DNA of 64,000 bases from Rhodococcus sp. 4CII (GTDB lineage Bacteria > Actinomycetota > Actinomycetes > Mycobacteriales > Mycobacteriaceae): positions 6,522,001 to 6,586,000 of the forward strand of contig NZ_JACCFE010000002.1 of assembly GCF_014256275.1 (NCBI RefSeq), written 5' to 3'. Each line of letters opens with the position of its first letter. Positions within the stretch are counted from its first letter, which is position 1. Below the pieces are notes generated by a model. It did not search any database, was not told the origin of the DNA, and worked only from the letters and a program-made list of their open reading frames with translations. This document shows positions 26,110 through 34,894 of the stretch, piece by piece. Position numbers and translations under genes: made by a program.

Positions 26110-26318
26110 GAGTTTTTGCGGCGTCGATCCGGCCATCACCGGGGAGCCTTCGGAAGAACGGCCGGTACGCCGGCTCAGTAGAACCGAACGGGTGGGCCCG
26201 TCACAGCCCGGCACCGAGAGGCGCCTTCCGGGGCGCAAGCGGGGTGGTACCGCGGTGGTGACGCAGGAGGCGTCTCCGTCGTCCCCGTGCCGAGTACGTC
26301 AGGCACGAGGAGATCGCG
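26110..26318 (+). ncRNA. T-box riboswitch (isoleucine), ultrashort Stem I, translational type
   Basis: The leader of ileS holds the T-box sequence GGGTGGTACCGCGG (26242-26255). Its TGGT can pair with the uncharged tRNA 3' end ACCA. A short Stem I around GATCCGGCCATCACCGG presents the specifier ATC (26135-26137), an isoleucine codon. This matches the actinobacterial ileS T-boxes with a reduced Stem I that act on translation. Consistent with that, TCTCC (26273-26277) can pair with GGAGA (26309-26313) of the ribosome binding site, and no T-tract terminator is present. Low charged tRNA-Ile should expose the site and raise IleRS synthesis. Confidence 0.92.
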
Positions 26319-29300
26319 GTGACCGACACCAGCAACGTGACCAGCAGTAACCAGTCCTACCCCAAGGTCGACTACGGCGTCGCGCAGGATGCCGGCGTCC
26401 GGTTCCCCGAGATCGAGCAGCGGGTGCTGGCCGGCTGGGACGAGGACGACACCTTCCGGGCGTCGGTCGCCCAGCGCGACGACGCCCCCGAATTCGTGTT
26501 TTACGACGGGCCGCCGTTCGCGAACGGTCTCCCGCACTACGGGCACCTCCTGACGGGATACGTCAAGGACCTGGTCCCGCGGTTCCAGACGATGCGTGGC
26601 AAGAAGGTCGAGCGCCGGTTCGGCTGGGACACCCACGGACTGCCCGCCGAGCTCGAGGCGGAGAAGCAGCTCGGGATCAAGACCGGCGACATCGGAGAGA
26701 TGGGCATCGCCCGGTTCAACGACTACTGCCGTCAGTCGGTGCTGCGCTACACCGAGGAGTGGCGCGACTACGTCACCCGGCAGGCCCGCTGGGTCGACTT
26801 CGACAACGACTACAAGACGCTCGATCTCGACTTCATGGAGTCGGTGATGTGGGCGTTCAAACAGTTGTGGGACAAGGGGCTCGTCTACCAGGGCTTCCGG
26901 GTGCTGCCGTACAGCTGGTACGAGCAGACTCCACTGTCGAACCAGGAGTCCAAGCTCGACGACGCGTACAAGATGCGCCAGGATCCCGCCGTCACCGTCG
27001 ACATGCCGCTGCACGGTGAGGGCCCCCTCGACGGTGCCAACGCGATCATCTGGACCACCACGCCGTGGACGCTGCCGTCCAACCTCGCCGTCGCCGTGCA
27101 CCCGGACATCGACTACGTCCAGGTGGCGGCCGCGGACGGGAAGCGTTACGTGCTCGCGAAGGATCGGTTGGGGCACTACGCTCGCGAGCTCGGCGAATCG
27201 CCCGAGGTGCTGTCCGAGCACAAGGGCGCGGATCTCGTCGGCCTGCGCTACGACCCGCCGTTCGATTTCTTCGTCGGTCACGAGAATGCGCACCGCGTCA
27301 TCTCCGCCGACTACGTCACCACCGAGTCCGGCACCGGAATCGTCCACCTCGCACCGGCTTTCGGTGAGGAGGACATGGAGTACTGCGCCGCGAACGGGAT
27401 CGAGATCGTGCTGCCGCTCGACGCGGGCGGCAAGTTCACCGCGATGGTCCCGCCGTACGAGGGTCTCCAGGTGTTCGACGCGAACCCGGTCATCATCAAG
27501 GACCTCAAGGCTGCTGGAAAGTTGCTGCGGCACGAGACGATCGAGCACTCGTACCCGCACAGCTGGCGCAGCGGTCAGCCGCTGATCTACATGGCGGTCC
27601 CGTCGTGGTTCGTCGCGGTCACCGAATTCCGCGACCGCATGGTGGAACTGAACAAGGACATCACGTGGGTGCCCGAGCACATCCGCGACGGCCAGTTCGG
27701 CAAGTGGCTCGAGGGTGCCCGCGACTGGAACATCAGCCGCAACCGGTACTGGGGCAGCCCGATTCCGGTGTGGGTGTCCGACGACCCGGCCTACCCGCGC
27801 ACCGACGTGTACGGGTCGCTCGACGAACTCGAGCGTGACTTCGGCGTGCGCCCGACCGATCTGCACCGCCCGGTGATCGACGACCTGGTGCGTCCCAACC
27901 CGGACGACCCGACCGGCCGGTCGATGATGCGGCGCGTGCCCGAGGTGCTCGACTGCTGGTTCGAGTCGGGGTCGATGCCGTTTGCCCAGGTGCATTATCC
28001 GTTCGAGAACCAGGACTGGTTCGAGACGCACTTCCCGGGCGATTTCATCGTCGAGTACAACGGGCAAACCCGCGGCTGGTTCTACAACCTGCACGTACTC
28101 GCGACGGCGTTGTTCGACCGGCCGGCGTTCAAGACGGTGGCGGCCCACGGCATCGTGCTGGGTGACGACGGACTGAAGATGAGTAAGTCCAAGGGCAACT
28201 ACCCGGATGTCAACGAGGTGTTCGACCGTGACGGTTCGGACGCGATGCGGTGGTTCCTCATGTCCTCGCCGATCCTGCGGGGCGGCAACCTGGTCGTCAC
28301 CGAGCAGGGCATCCGCGACGGTGTGCGGCAGGCGATCCTGCCGCTGTGGAACGCGTGGAGCTTCCTGCAGTTGTACGCGCCGACGCCCGGCGAGTGGCGC
28401 ACGGATTCGACGAACGTCCTGGACCGGTACATCCTCGCGAAGCTGGCCGGAACGCGGGACGTCATCACCGAGGCGCTGGAGACCACCGACATCGCCGGAG
28501 CCTGCGACGAATTGCGCGCGTTCTGCGACGCGTTGACGAACTGGTATGTGCGACGGTCGCGTTCGCGCTTCTGGGACGAGGACAAGGACGCCGTCGACAC
28601 GCTGCACACGGTGCTCGAGGTGGTCACCCGGCTCGCCGCTCCGCTGCTGCCGCTGATCAGCGAGGTGATCTGGCGGGGCCTGACCGGCGGACGGTCCGTG
28701 CATCTCGCGGACTGGCCGGCGGGCGCCGAGTCTGCCGAGCGAGCAGGAGTAGCTGCGGGTGAACTGCCGGCGGATGCGGAGTTGGTGTCGGCGATGGACG
28801 AGGTCCGGTCGGTGTGTTCGACCGTCCTGGGATTGCGCAAGGCGCAGAATCTCCGGGTGCGGCTGCCGCTGCCCGAGGTGACCGTCGCATCCGAGGACGC
28901 GGAGCGGTTGCGGCCGTACCTCGGCCTCATCGCCGACGAGGTCAACGTCAAGAAGGTCGACCTGACCACGGACGTGGACGCGCACGGGCGGTTCGAACTC
29001 GTCGTCAACGCGCGGGCCGCGGGGCCGCGCCTCGGCAAGGACGTGCAGACCGTTATCAAGGCCGTCAAGGCCGGGGACTGGTCGGAGAATGCGGAGGGCG
29101 TCGTCGTCGCGGCCGGAATCGAGTTGCTGCCGGAGGAGTACACGCAGCGGCTCGTGGCCGCCGAACCGGAGTCGACGGCGGCCCTGCCCGAGGGTGCCGG
29201 TCTGGTCGTCCTCGACTCGGCCGTGACGGAGGAACTCGAGGCCGAGGGGTGGGCGAAGGACCGGATCCGCGAGTTGCAGGACGCGCGCCGCGCCGCCGGG

Positions 29301-29483
29301 CTGGAGGTGTCGGATCGCATCACGGTCGTCCTCGACGTTCCGGCCGAGCGCCGGGACTGGGCACTCGCGCACCGCGAGCTGATCGCGGGCGAAATCCTCG
29401 CCGTCGAGCTGGAACTGGCCGATGCGCCGGGCGACGCCGTCGAACTCGGTGAGGGTGTGCGGGCGGCGATCGCCAAGGCATGA
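26319..29483 (+). CDS. ileS: Isoleucyl-tRNA synthetase, eukaryote-like type (IleRS2)
   Basis: IleRS charges tRNA-Ile and edits misactivated valine. The 1054-residue class I enzyme has the signature HYGH at residues 73-76 (within PPFANGLPHYGH) and KMSKS at 620-624. An editing domain (CP1) lies between them, and a long anticodon-binding and C-terminal region follows. The HYGH form and extended C-terminus mark the eukaryote-like IleRS2 class found in mycobacteria, which is inherently insensitive to mupirocin. GTG 26319 follows GAGGAG at 26307-26312, the site controlled by the T-box leader. Confidence 0.96.
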   Translation: MTDTSNVTSSNQSYPKVDYGVAQDAGVRFPEIEQRVLAGWDEDDTFRASVAQRDDAPEFVFYDGPPFANGLPHYGHLLTGYVKDLVPRFQTMRGKKVERRFGWDTHGLPAELEAEKQLGIKTGDIGEMGIARFNDYCRQSVLRYTEEWRDYVTRQARWVDFDNDYKTLDLDFMESVMWAFKQLWDKGLVYQGFRVLPYSWYEQTPLSNQESKLDDAYKMRQDPAVTVDMPLHGEGPLDGANAIIWTTTPWTLPSNLAVAVHPDIDYVQVAAADGKRYVLAKDRLGHYARELGESPEVLSEHKGADLVGLRYDPPFDFFVGHENAHRVISADYVTTESGTGIVHLAPAFGEEDMEYCAANGIEIVLPLDAGGKFTAMVPPYEGLQVFDANPVIIKDLKAAGKLLRHETIEHSYPHSWRSGQPLIYMAVPSWFVAVTEFRDRMVELNKDITWVPEHIRDGQFGKWLEGARDWNISRNRYWGSPIPVWVSDDPAYPRTDVYGSLDELERDFGVRPTDLHRPVIDDLVRPNPDDPTGRSMMRRVPEVLDCWFESGSMPFAQVHYPFENQDWFETHFPGDFIVEYNGQTRGWFYNLHVLATALFDRPAFKTVAAHGIVLGDDGLKMSKSKGNYPDVNEVFDRDGSDAMRWFLMSSPILRGGNLVVTEQGIRDGVRQAILPLWNAWSFLQLYAPTPGEWRTDSTNVLDRYILAKLAGTRDVITEALETTDIAGACDELRAFCDALTNWYVRRSRSRFWDEDKDAVDTLHTVLEVVTRLAAPLLPLISEVIWRGLTGGRSVHLADWPAGAESAERAGVAAGELPADAELVSAMDEVRSVCSTVLGLRKAQNLRVRLPLPEVTVASEDAERLRPYLGLIADEVNVKKVDLTTDVDAHGRFELVVNARAAGPRLGKDVQTVIKAVKAGDWSENAEGVVVAAGIELLPEEYTQRLVAAEPESTAALPEGAGLVVLDSAVTEELEAEGWAKDRIRELQDARRAAGLEVSDRITVVLDVPAERRDWALAHRELIAGEILAVELELADAPGDAVELGEGVRAAIAKA

Positions 29484-29514
29484 CCTGTCGGACCGGGCGG
29501 GTATTTTGCACGGG

Positions 29515-30864
29515 GTGAGCCGTCGGTGGGTGTTGCACCTCGACATGGACGCGTTCTTCGCGTCGGTCGAGCAGCTCACCCGTCCGACCCTCCGTGGCCG
29601 CCCGGTTCTCGTCGGTGGTCTCGGCGGACGCGGTGTCGTCGCCGGGGCCAGTTACGAGGCGCGGGTGTACGGCGCGCGGTCGGCGATGCCGATGCATCAG
29701 GCCCGCAGGCTGGTCGGTCCCGGCGCGGTGGTGCTGCCGCCGCGGGGCCGCCTCTACGGCATGCTGAGCAAGTCCGTGTTCGACTCCCTCCGCGGCCCGA
29801 TGCCGGTGCTCGAGCAGCTGTCCATGGACGAGGCGTTCGGCGAACCCGCCGAACTGGCCGGGGCGGATGCGGCCATGGTGCAACGCTATTGCGAAGGCCT
29901 GCGCACCCTCGTGCTCGAACGGACGGGACTGGTCGCGTCCATCGGCGCCGGGTCGGGAAAGCAGGTGGCCAAGATCGCGTCCGGTCTCGCCAAACCCGAC
30001 GGGATCACGGTGATTCCGCCCGACGAGCAGCACGCGGTGCTGGACGAGCTTCCGGTGCGGAAGCTGTGGGGCATCGGCCCGGTCGCGGAGGAGAAACTGA
30101 AACGGCTCGGGATCGAGACCATCGGCGGTTTCGCGCGGACACCCGAATCGGAGGTGGCGTCCATTCTGGGCACCACGATCGGACCGGGCCTGCACAGGCT
30201 GGCGCAGGGCATCGACAACCGGCCGGTGGCCGAGCGTGCGGAGTCCAAACAGGTCAGTGCCGAGACGACTTTCGCGACCGACATCGTCACGATGGCCGAA
30301 CTGCGGGGTGCCGTCGAATCGAGCGCGGCGTCCGCGTTCGCGCGCCTGCAGAAGGACGGCCGCGCCGCGCGGACGGTGGTGCTGAAGCTGAAGAAGGCGG
30401 ACATGAGCATCGTGACGCGCTCGGTCACCCTGCCCTACGCGACGCTCGACCGTCAGATCCTGGTCGCGGCGGCGCAGCGTCAGGCGATCGATCCGCTCGA
30501 ACTGGGCCCCGTGCGCCTGGTGGGGGTGGGATACGCCGGACTGTCGACGGTGCGTCAGGGCTCGCTGTTCCCCGAACTGGACCTGGACGTCCCGGGCTAT
30601 CAGGAGTCGAAGATCACGGCGGCGGGCGCCGACGACGGCCTGTCGATGTCCGGCCCGACGCCGGCCCGGGCGCTCGACCTCCGGTGGCATCCCGGTCTCG
30701 ACGTGGCGCACCCGGAGTTCGGCCACGGCTGGGTGCAGGGGGCCGGGCACGGTGTCGTGACCGTCCGATTCGAAACGCGCACAACGGGTCCGGGGAAGGC
30801 GCGGACCTTCAAGGAGGACGACGCAGACCTCGAGCGGGCCGATGTGGAAGGCTCGCTCGAGTAA
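29515..30864 (+). CDS. dinB: DNA polymerase IV (DinB1/DinX-type, Y family)
   Basis: This translesion polymerase has catalytic Asp10 (LHLDMDAFFASVEQ) and the Asp-Glu pair of SMDEAF near residues 105-106; Phe15 is the steric gate. The clamp-binding motif QGSLF follows the little-finger domain. After it, a C-terminal extension has EFGHGWVQGAGHGVVTVRFE, resembling the Tudor-like tail of UvrD/PcrA helicases. The protein is 449 residues with GTG 29515; TTG 29506 would add three residues. It lies 31 bp after ileS, as dinX (Rv1537) follows ileS (Rv1536). No SOS box precedes it. Confidence 0.9.
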   Translation: MSRRWVLHLDMDAFFASVEQLTRPTLRGRPVLVGGLGGRGVVAGASYEARVYGARSAMPMHQARRLVGPGAVVLPPRGRLYGMLSKSVFDSLRGPMPVLEQLSMDEAFGEPAELAGADAAMVQRYCEGLRTLVLERTGLVASIGAGSGKQVAKIASGLAKPDGITVIPPDEQHAVLDELPVRKLWGIGPVAEEKLKRLGIETIGGFARTPESEVASILGTTIGPGLHRLAQGIDNRPVAERAESKQVSAETTFATDIVTMAELRGAVESSAASAFARLQKDGRAARTVVLKLKKADMSIVTRSVTLPYATLDRQILVAAAQRQAIDPLELGPVRLVGVGYAGLSTVRQGSLFPELDLDVPGYQESKITAAGADDGLSMSGPTPARALDLRWHPGLDVAHPEFGHGWVQGAGHGVVTVRFETRTTGPGKARTFKEDDADLERADVEGSLE

Positions 30865-31015
30865 CCGGACCCCCGCCCGGACGAGGGAGTGGAGACCGGG
30901 TCCACGAGAAGGTAGCCTCGGGCGCTGGTGCCTACCCTTGGGTAATGTTGGCCCGGGTAGCCATAGATGCTCAGATCGTCCGAGAACGAACACCGAGAAT
31001 GAAGAGGTTATTGAG

Positions 31016-31516
31016 TTGAAGCTTCGTAAGATCACGGTTGCCGGAGTAGCAATCGCCGCAGCCCTCACGATGTCCGCGTGTGGCTCGGACGACAGCGACA
31101 CGGCGACCAAGACCACGACGACGACTTCCGCGGCTGCCGAGACCTCGGAAGCCATCGAGGTGCCCACCGCGGCCGATCTCAACGCGCTTCTGATGCAGGG
31201 CCTCGACCCGGCCACCCCGCTCGAGGTCAAGTCCGCGATGGTCGAGGGCTCGGAGCAGGATCCGGAACTCATCAACCAGGTCGCCGCTGCCGCCAAGGCC
31301 AACAACGCCGAGGTCACCGTTCTGGACCCGGTCATCGACAACGGTGACGGCACCGCCAGCGGACAGCTGCAGCTGACCGTGAACGGCCAGGTCCAGCAGG
31401 GTGGCGTTCCGGCCATCTTCGTTCCCGGCGAGAACGGAACGTGGAAGCTGTCGAAGATCACCGCATGCCAGATCGTGTCGCTCGCGCAGCTGACCTCGCC
31501 TGCGTGCCCGGCCTGA
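31016..31516 (+). CDS. MTB12-like secreted lipoprotein
   Basis: The 166-residue product has a signal peptide ending in TMSAC (Cys at about residue 22), a Thr-rich linker and a C-terminal domain of about 115 residues. That domain starts VPTAADLNALLMQGLDP and ends with a WKLSKITACQIVSLA stretch. It resembles the fold of the low-molecular-weight antigen MTB12 (Rv2376c) family. Two further cysteines near the end may form a disulphide. The start is TTG 31016, preceded by AGAGG; no better start fits the signal peptide. Its role is unknown. A strong hairpin follows the stop. Confidence 0.75.
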   Translation: MKLRKITVAGVAIAAALTMSACGSDDSDTATKTTTTTSAAAETSEAIEVPTAADLNALLMQGLDPATPLEVKSAMVEGSEQDPELINQVAAAAKANNAEVTVLDPVIDNGDGTASGQLQLTVNGQVQQGGVPAIFVPGENGTWKLSKITACQIVSLAQLTSPACPA

Positions 31517-31561
31517 TAACGGGCCGAACAACGCGGTCCTGACCGGCCGCACTGTTCTCAC

Positions 31562-31599
31562 ACGGATGCCGGCGTCCCCTCGGGGGCGCCGGCATCCGT
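31562..31599. terminator. Bidirectional hairpin terminator between convergent lipoprotein genes
   Basis: ACGGATGCCGGCG (31562-31574) pairs perfectly with CGCCGGCATCCGT (31587-31599), and the inner TCCCC/GGGGG extends the stem. The element lies between the MTB12-like gene ending at 31516 and the leftward lipoprotein gene ending at 31617, so it can serve both. Confidence 0.8.
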
Positions 31600-31616
31600 C
31601 GTTCGGGGCGCTCGGT

Positions 31617-32369
31617 TCAGCCGGCCGGTGCGGGCGCGAGCTTCGTCACGGCGGTGCTGGTGAGGTCGTTCAGGACGCCGGCGTCGATCGGCTCCTGGCC
31701 CGTCGCGACCAACTGGGTGACGGTGCTCCCGACGAGGACCACCACCACGTCCGAGACGAGGCTGACGCCTTCGCTGGTGGTGACGAGTCGGAACGCCAGC
31801 GAGGCGTCGCCGGCGGGCTGTTGCTCGCGGCCACCGACCCGGTACTGCACCTGCACCCCGTCCGCGTCGGTACCGGAATACTCGGTGCATCCCGCGAGAG
31901 CGTCCTGTACTGCCGCGAACGCCTGGGACGCGTCGGCGCCGGTGCCGTAGCTCGCCGCGTCCTGGTCGATGGTCGCGAAGTCGGGGCCGGTGAACCAGCC
32001 GGAGGCGGCCGCCGTCGCACCCGTTCGCTGGTCCGCGACGGGCGACAACACCGCGCCGCATTTCGCGGGATCCGTGCTCGACTTGTCGGAGTCCGCCGAC
32101 TCCGACGCCGGCGGCAGCCCCAGGTCGTCCTCGGGATCGGGCACCGGGGTGAACCCGACGGGAAGGTCGCCGACGCCCAGGAGCGCCGCCTTCAGTGCGG
32201 CCCGGTCGGCGAAGGGTGCGCCGACCGCATTCGGCGCTGCGGTCACCGCAGGACCGAGCGGCGCGAGCGACGCGGTGGCACCGGCGTCGCCGGACCCGTC
32301 CGACGAGCACGCCGACAGCGCCAGCACAGCGAACAGGGAGCAGGAGGCGGCGACGGATCCGCGCCGCAT
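31617..32369 (-). CDS. Lipoprotein, possible PknH-type sensor fold
   Basis: The 250-residue protein has a signal peptide with lipobox LSAC (Cys at about residue 21), a disordered Ser/Gly/Ala stretch and a globular domain with two cysteines (in AKCGAVL and LAGCTEY) about 60 residues apart. That spacing and the ALLGVGDLPVGFTPVP start resemble the extracytoplasmic PknH/LppH sensor domain of mycobacteria, but the match is judged by eye only. ATG 32369 overlaps the stop of the upstream lipoprotein gene as TGATG, and GGTGGGG precedes it. The two genes form an operon. Confidence 0.6.
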   Translation of the reverse strand: MRRGSVAASCSLFAVLALSACSSDGSGDAGATASLAPLGPAVTAAPNAVGAPFADRAALKAALLGVGDLPVGFTPVPDPEDDLGLPPASESADSDKSSTDPAKCGAVLSPVADQRTGATAAASGWFTGPDFATIDQDAASYGTGADASQAFAAVQDALAGCTEYSGTDADGVQVQYRVGGREQQPAGDASLAFRLVTTSEGVSLVSDVVVVLVGSTVTQLVATGQEPIDAGVLNDLTSTAVTKLAPAPAG

Positions 32370-33322
32370 CAGGAACCCCACCGGACCGAGTTCGACGTGG
32401 TCTGGTGCAGGCGGGTGGCGCCGTCGGGGTCGCTGTACTGCTGGTCACCGCCCACGGTCACGGTTCCGTCCACCGGCAGCGGCAGGCCGAGATCGACGGT
32501 CATGGTGCCCGATCCCTGCATCACGTACTGGTCGACGTTCAGCGTGCCCGCCTCCCCGGGCAGGTCCCAGACGGGGGACTTCGGCTTCTGGTCGATCGTG
32601 TAGTCGACCGTCAAACGGTTGCCGTCCCGGCCCGTCAGGGTGGCGACGGTGGTCTGGTCGAGGGCGATGCCGCTCATCACCTGCTGGCGGATCGTCCACT
32701 GGGCGCCCACGCCGACGGGTTCCGCCGGGAACGGGACCGTGCGGTACACGGCCTGGTAGAACGCCTGCTCGATGGCGGAACGCGCGATGTCCTGGGCGTC
32801 GGCGTCCGGCCGCAGTCGCAGCGCGGTGATCGCGCCCGAGGGTGCGACCGTGAATCCGGCCCCCGAACCGGCGCTGGCTTCGAGGGCGCTGCCGAGCCGC
32901 GCCTCGGGGCTGGTGACGTCACCGAGCGTGAGGTCGACGGTGGTGCCGCCCTTCGTGTCGCCGGTGGCCTGCGCGACGACGGCGGTGAGAGGAAGGGTGA
33001 TCTCCGGTGAGGAGAAGTCCTGGGCGGGCTGATCGTCGATCTGCTGGAACACCTGCGCGCCGGTGGTCAACTGCACCTGCTGCGTCACTCCCTCCGGCGG
33101 TCTGCGCTGGATCACCTCCCGCGGGTCGTCGCCGGGGTGGACGAGTTCGACGGTGGTGGCGGAAATCGGAACGGTCACCTCGGCGGGAGTGGATGTGGAA
33201 CCCGCCGTGTCCGCATCCGAGGAGTCACCGTCACCTCCGCATCCGGCGGTCAGAGCGACCAGGGAGAGGGTTACGGCGAGTAGGCAGAATCCGGGTCGCA
33301 GAGCTTTCGAGAACAGTGGCAC
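32369..33322 (-). CDS. Secreted lipoprotein, DUF6263-like
   Basis: The 317-residue product has a lipobox signal peptide (LTAGC, Cys at about residue 28) and a beta-rich domain without cysteines. The pattern (TTGAQVFQQIDD, GVGAQWTIRQQV, LPVDGTVTVGGDQQYS) fits the DUF6263 type, in which hydrophobic probes are presented by paired sheets. The function is unknown. GTG 33322 is 66 bp from the divergent lspA start, so promoters for both lie in that gap. It may be a substrate of the neighbouring LspA, as may the other lipoproteins here. Confidence 0.6.
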   Translation of the reverse strand: MPLFSKALRPGFCLLAVTLSLVALTAGCGGDGDSSDADTAGSTSTPAEVTVPISATTVELVHPGDDPREVIQRRPPEGVTQQVQLTTGAQVFQQIDDQPAQDFSSPEITLPLTAVVAQATGDTKGGTTVDLTLGDVTSPEARLGSALEASAGSGAGFTVAPSGAITALRLRPDADAQDIARSAIEQAFYQAVYRTVPFPAEPVGVGAQWTIRQQVMSGIALDQTTVATLTGRDGNRLTVDYTIDQKPKSPVWDLPGEAGTLNVDQYVMQGSGTMTVDLGLPLPVDGTVTVGGDQQYSDPDGATRLHQTTSNSVRWGS

Positions 33323-33388
33323 GCCCCCAGGCTAGTGCGCCCGGGAGCGCGTGAACGGGCGCTTGCCTCCGTAGTGGATGATGAACGG

Positions 33389-33970
33389 GTGAGTCAAGAC
33401 CCCACGGCAGAGAACGAGACCGACGCCGACGACCGGCAGGACGGTGACACACAAGGCACCGCGACGCCCCGGCCGGCGCGGCATCAGCGCAGGCTGCTGC
33501 TGTTCGCGATCGCGGGCGTCGTCCTCGCGACGGACCTGCTGACGAAGATCGTCGCGGTCGCCTACATCGAACCGGGACGTCCGGTCTGGCTGATCGGGGA
33601 CATCGTCTCGCTGCGGCTCGTCCGCAATCCCGGTGCCGCGTTCTCGATGGCCACCGGCATGACGTGGCTGCTGACGCTCGTCGCCGTCGGTGTGGTGATC
33701 GGGGTCGTCCGCATCGGTCGCACGCTGCGGTCGCCGTGGTGGGCTCTCGGGCTGGGGCTGGTACTCGGCGGCGCCCTCGGAAACCTCGTCGACCGGTTCT
33801 TCCGGGCGCCGGGAGTGATGCAGGGGCACGTCGTCGATTTCGTGTCAGTCGGCTGGTGGCCGGTGTTCAACGTGGCCGACTCCGGCATCGTGTGCGGAGC
33901 GATCCTGCTCGTCGTGCTCACGCTGATCGGGCTGGAACCGGACGGAACACGCAAGGGGGTAGACAAGTGA
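33389..33970 (+). CDS. lspA: Lipoprotein signal peptidase LspA
   Basis: LspA cleaves lipoprotein signal peptides after diacylglyceryl transfer. The 193-residue protein has a 35-residue polar N-terminal extension, four membrane helices and the two catalytic aspartates in GNLVDRFF (about residue 135) and NVADSGIV (about residue 164). GTG 33389 is the most likely start; GTG 33335 would add an unconserved segment overlapping the divergent gene's promoter. The stop overlaps the next gene as GTGA, as with Rv1539-Rv1540. Confidence 0.94.
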   Translation: MSQDPTAENETDADDRQDGDTQGTATPRPARHQRRLLLFAIAGVVLATDLLTKIVAVAYIEPGRPVWLIGDIVSLRLVRNPGAAFSMATGMTWLLTLVAVGVVIGVVRIGRTLRSPWWALGLGLVLGGALGNLVDRFFRAPGVMQGHVVDFVSVGWWPVFNVADSGIVCGAILLVVLTLIGLEPDGTRKGVDK

Positions 33971-34893
33971 GGGAAACACGGTCGATGCCGGTCCCCGACG
34001 GGCTCGAGGCGATGCGCGTCGACGCCGGCCTGGCGCGACTGCTCGGTCTGTCGCGCACCGCGGTCGCCCAGCTCACCGAGGAAGGCTCGGTCCTGGTCGA
34101 CGGCGCACCCGTCGGCAAGTCCGATCGGCTGTCCGCCGGAACCTGGCTCGAGGTGGAACTACCGGAACCGCCGCGGCCGCTGACCATCGAGGCCGAGCCC
34201 GTCGAGGGCATGGAGATCCTGTACGCCGACGACGACGTGGTCGCCGTCGACAAACCGGTCGGTGTCGCCGCCCACGCCAGCGTCGGGTGGACCGGCCCGA
34301 CGGTCATCGGCGGTCTCGCGGCCGCCGGCTTCCGGATCTCGACGTCCGGCGCGCACGAACGCCAGGGCATCGTGCACCGCCTCGACGTCGGCACGTCCGG
34401 GGTGATGGTGGTGGCCACGTCGGAGCGTGCGTACACGCTGCTCAAGCGCGCCTTCAAGCAGCGGACCATCGACAAGCGGTACCACGCGCTGGTGCAGGGT
34501 CACCCGGATCCCAGCAGCGGGACCATCGACGCGCCCATTGGCAGGCACCGCAGCAACGACTGGAAGTTCGCCGTCACGGCCGACGGCAAACCCAGCATCA
34601 CCCACTACGACACGGTGGAGGCGTTCCAGGCGGCGAGCCTGCTCGACATCCACCTCGAAACGGGCCGGACCCACCAGATCCGCGTCCACTTCGCCGCCCT
34701 GCGGCACCCGTGCTGCGGTGACCTCACCTACGGCGCCGATCCGCGACTCGCGGAGCGTCTCGGGCTGGAGCGCCAGTGGCTGCACGCCCGGTCGCTCGGC
34801 TTCGCGCACCCCGCCGACGGGCGGTGGGTCGAGATCACGTCCAAGTACCCGAAGGATCTCGAGGACGCTCTCGCGGTTCTGCGGGCGAGCTGA
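33967..34893 (+). CDS. RluA-family rRNA pseudouridine synthase (RluD-like)
   Basis: The 308-residue protein has an N-terminal S4 RNA-binding domain (MRVDAGLARLLGLSRTAVAQ, about residues 16-35) and the RluA catalytic core. The core includes the active-site aspartate in IVHRLDVGTSGVMVVA and the ETGRTHQIRVHFA motif. Such enzymes isomerise uridines in 23S rRNA, classically helix 69 for RluD. It corresponds to Rv1540 beside lspA. The GTG start overlaps the lspA stop, so the genes are co-translated. Confidence 0.9.
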   Translation: MRETRSMPVPDGLEAMRVDAGLARLLGLSRTAVAQLTEEGSVLVDGAPVGKSDRLSAGTWLEVELPEPPRPLTIEAEPVEGMEILYADDDVVAVDKPVGVAAHASVGWTGPTVIGGLAAAGFRISTSGAHERQGIVHRLDVGTSGVMVVATSERAYTLLKRAFKQRTIDKRYHALVQGHPDPSSGTIDAPIGRHRSNDWKFAVTADGKPSITHYDTVEAFQAASLLDIHLETGRTHQIRVHFAALRHPCCGDLTYGADPRLAERLGLERQWLHARSLGFAHPADGRWVEITSKYPKDLEDALAVLRAS

Positions 34894-34894
34894 G

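Noticed and set aside
29440..29460. TCGAAC-like half site ahead of dinB as an SOS box
   Set aside because: Only one half-site is present (GTCGAACTCGGTGAGG); the second half GTTCGA is missing.
29422..29514. Extended dinB start inside ileS
   Set aside because: The extra residues read through the ileS 3' end and precede the conserved polymerase start; GTG 29515 fits the family. A TTG at 29506 remains possible.
26175..29579. Very long open frame on the minus strand opposite ileS
   Set aside because: It mirrors the ileS codon frame in GC-rich DNA, has no recognisable domain and no start signal. Similar mirror frames lie opposite dnaE1 (36546-39995) and across 11664-15119.
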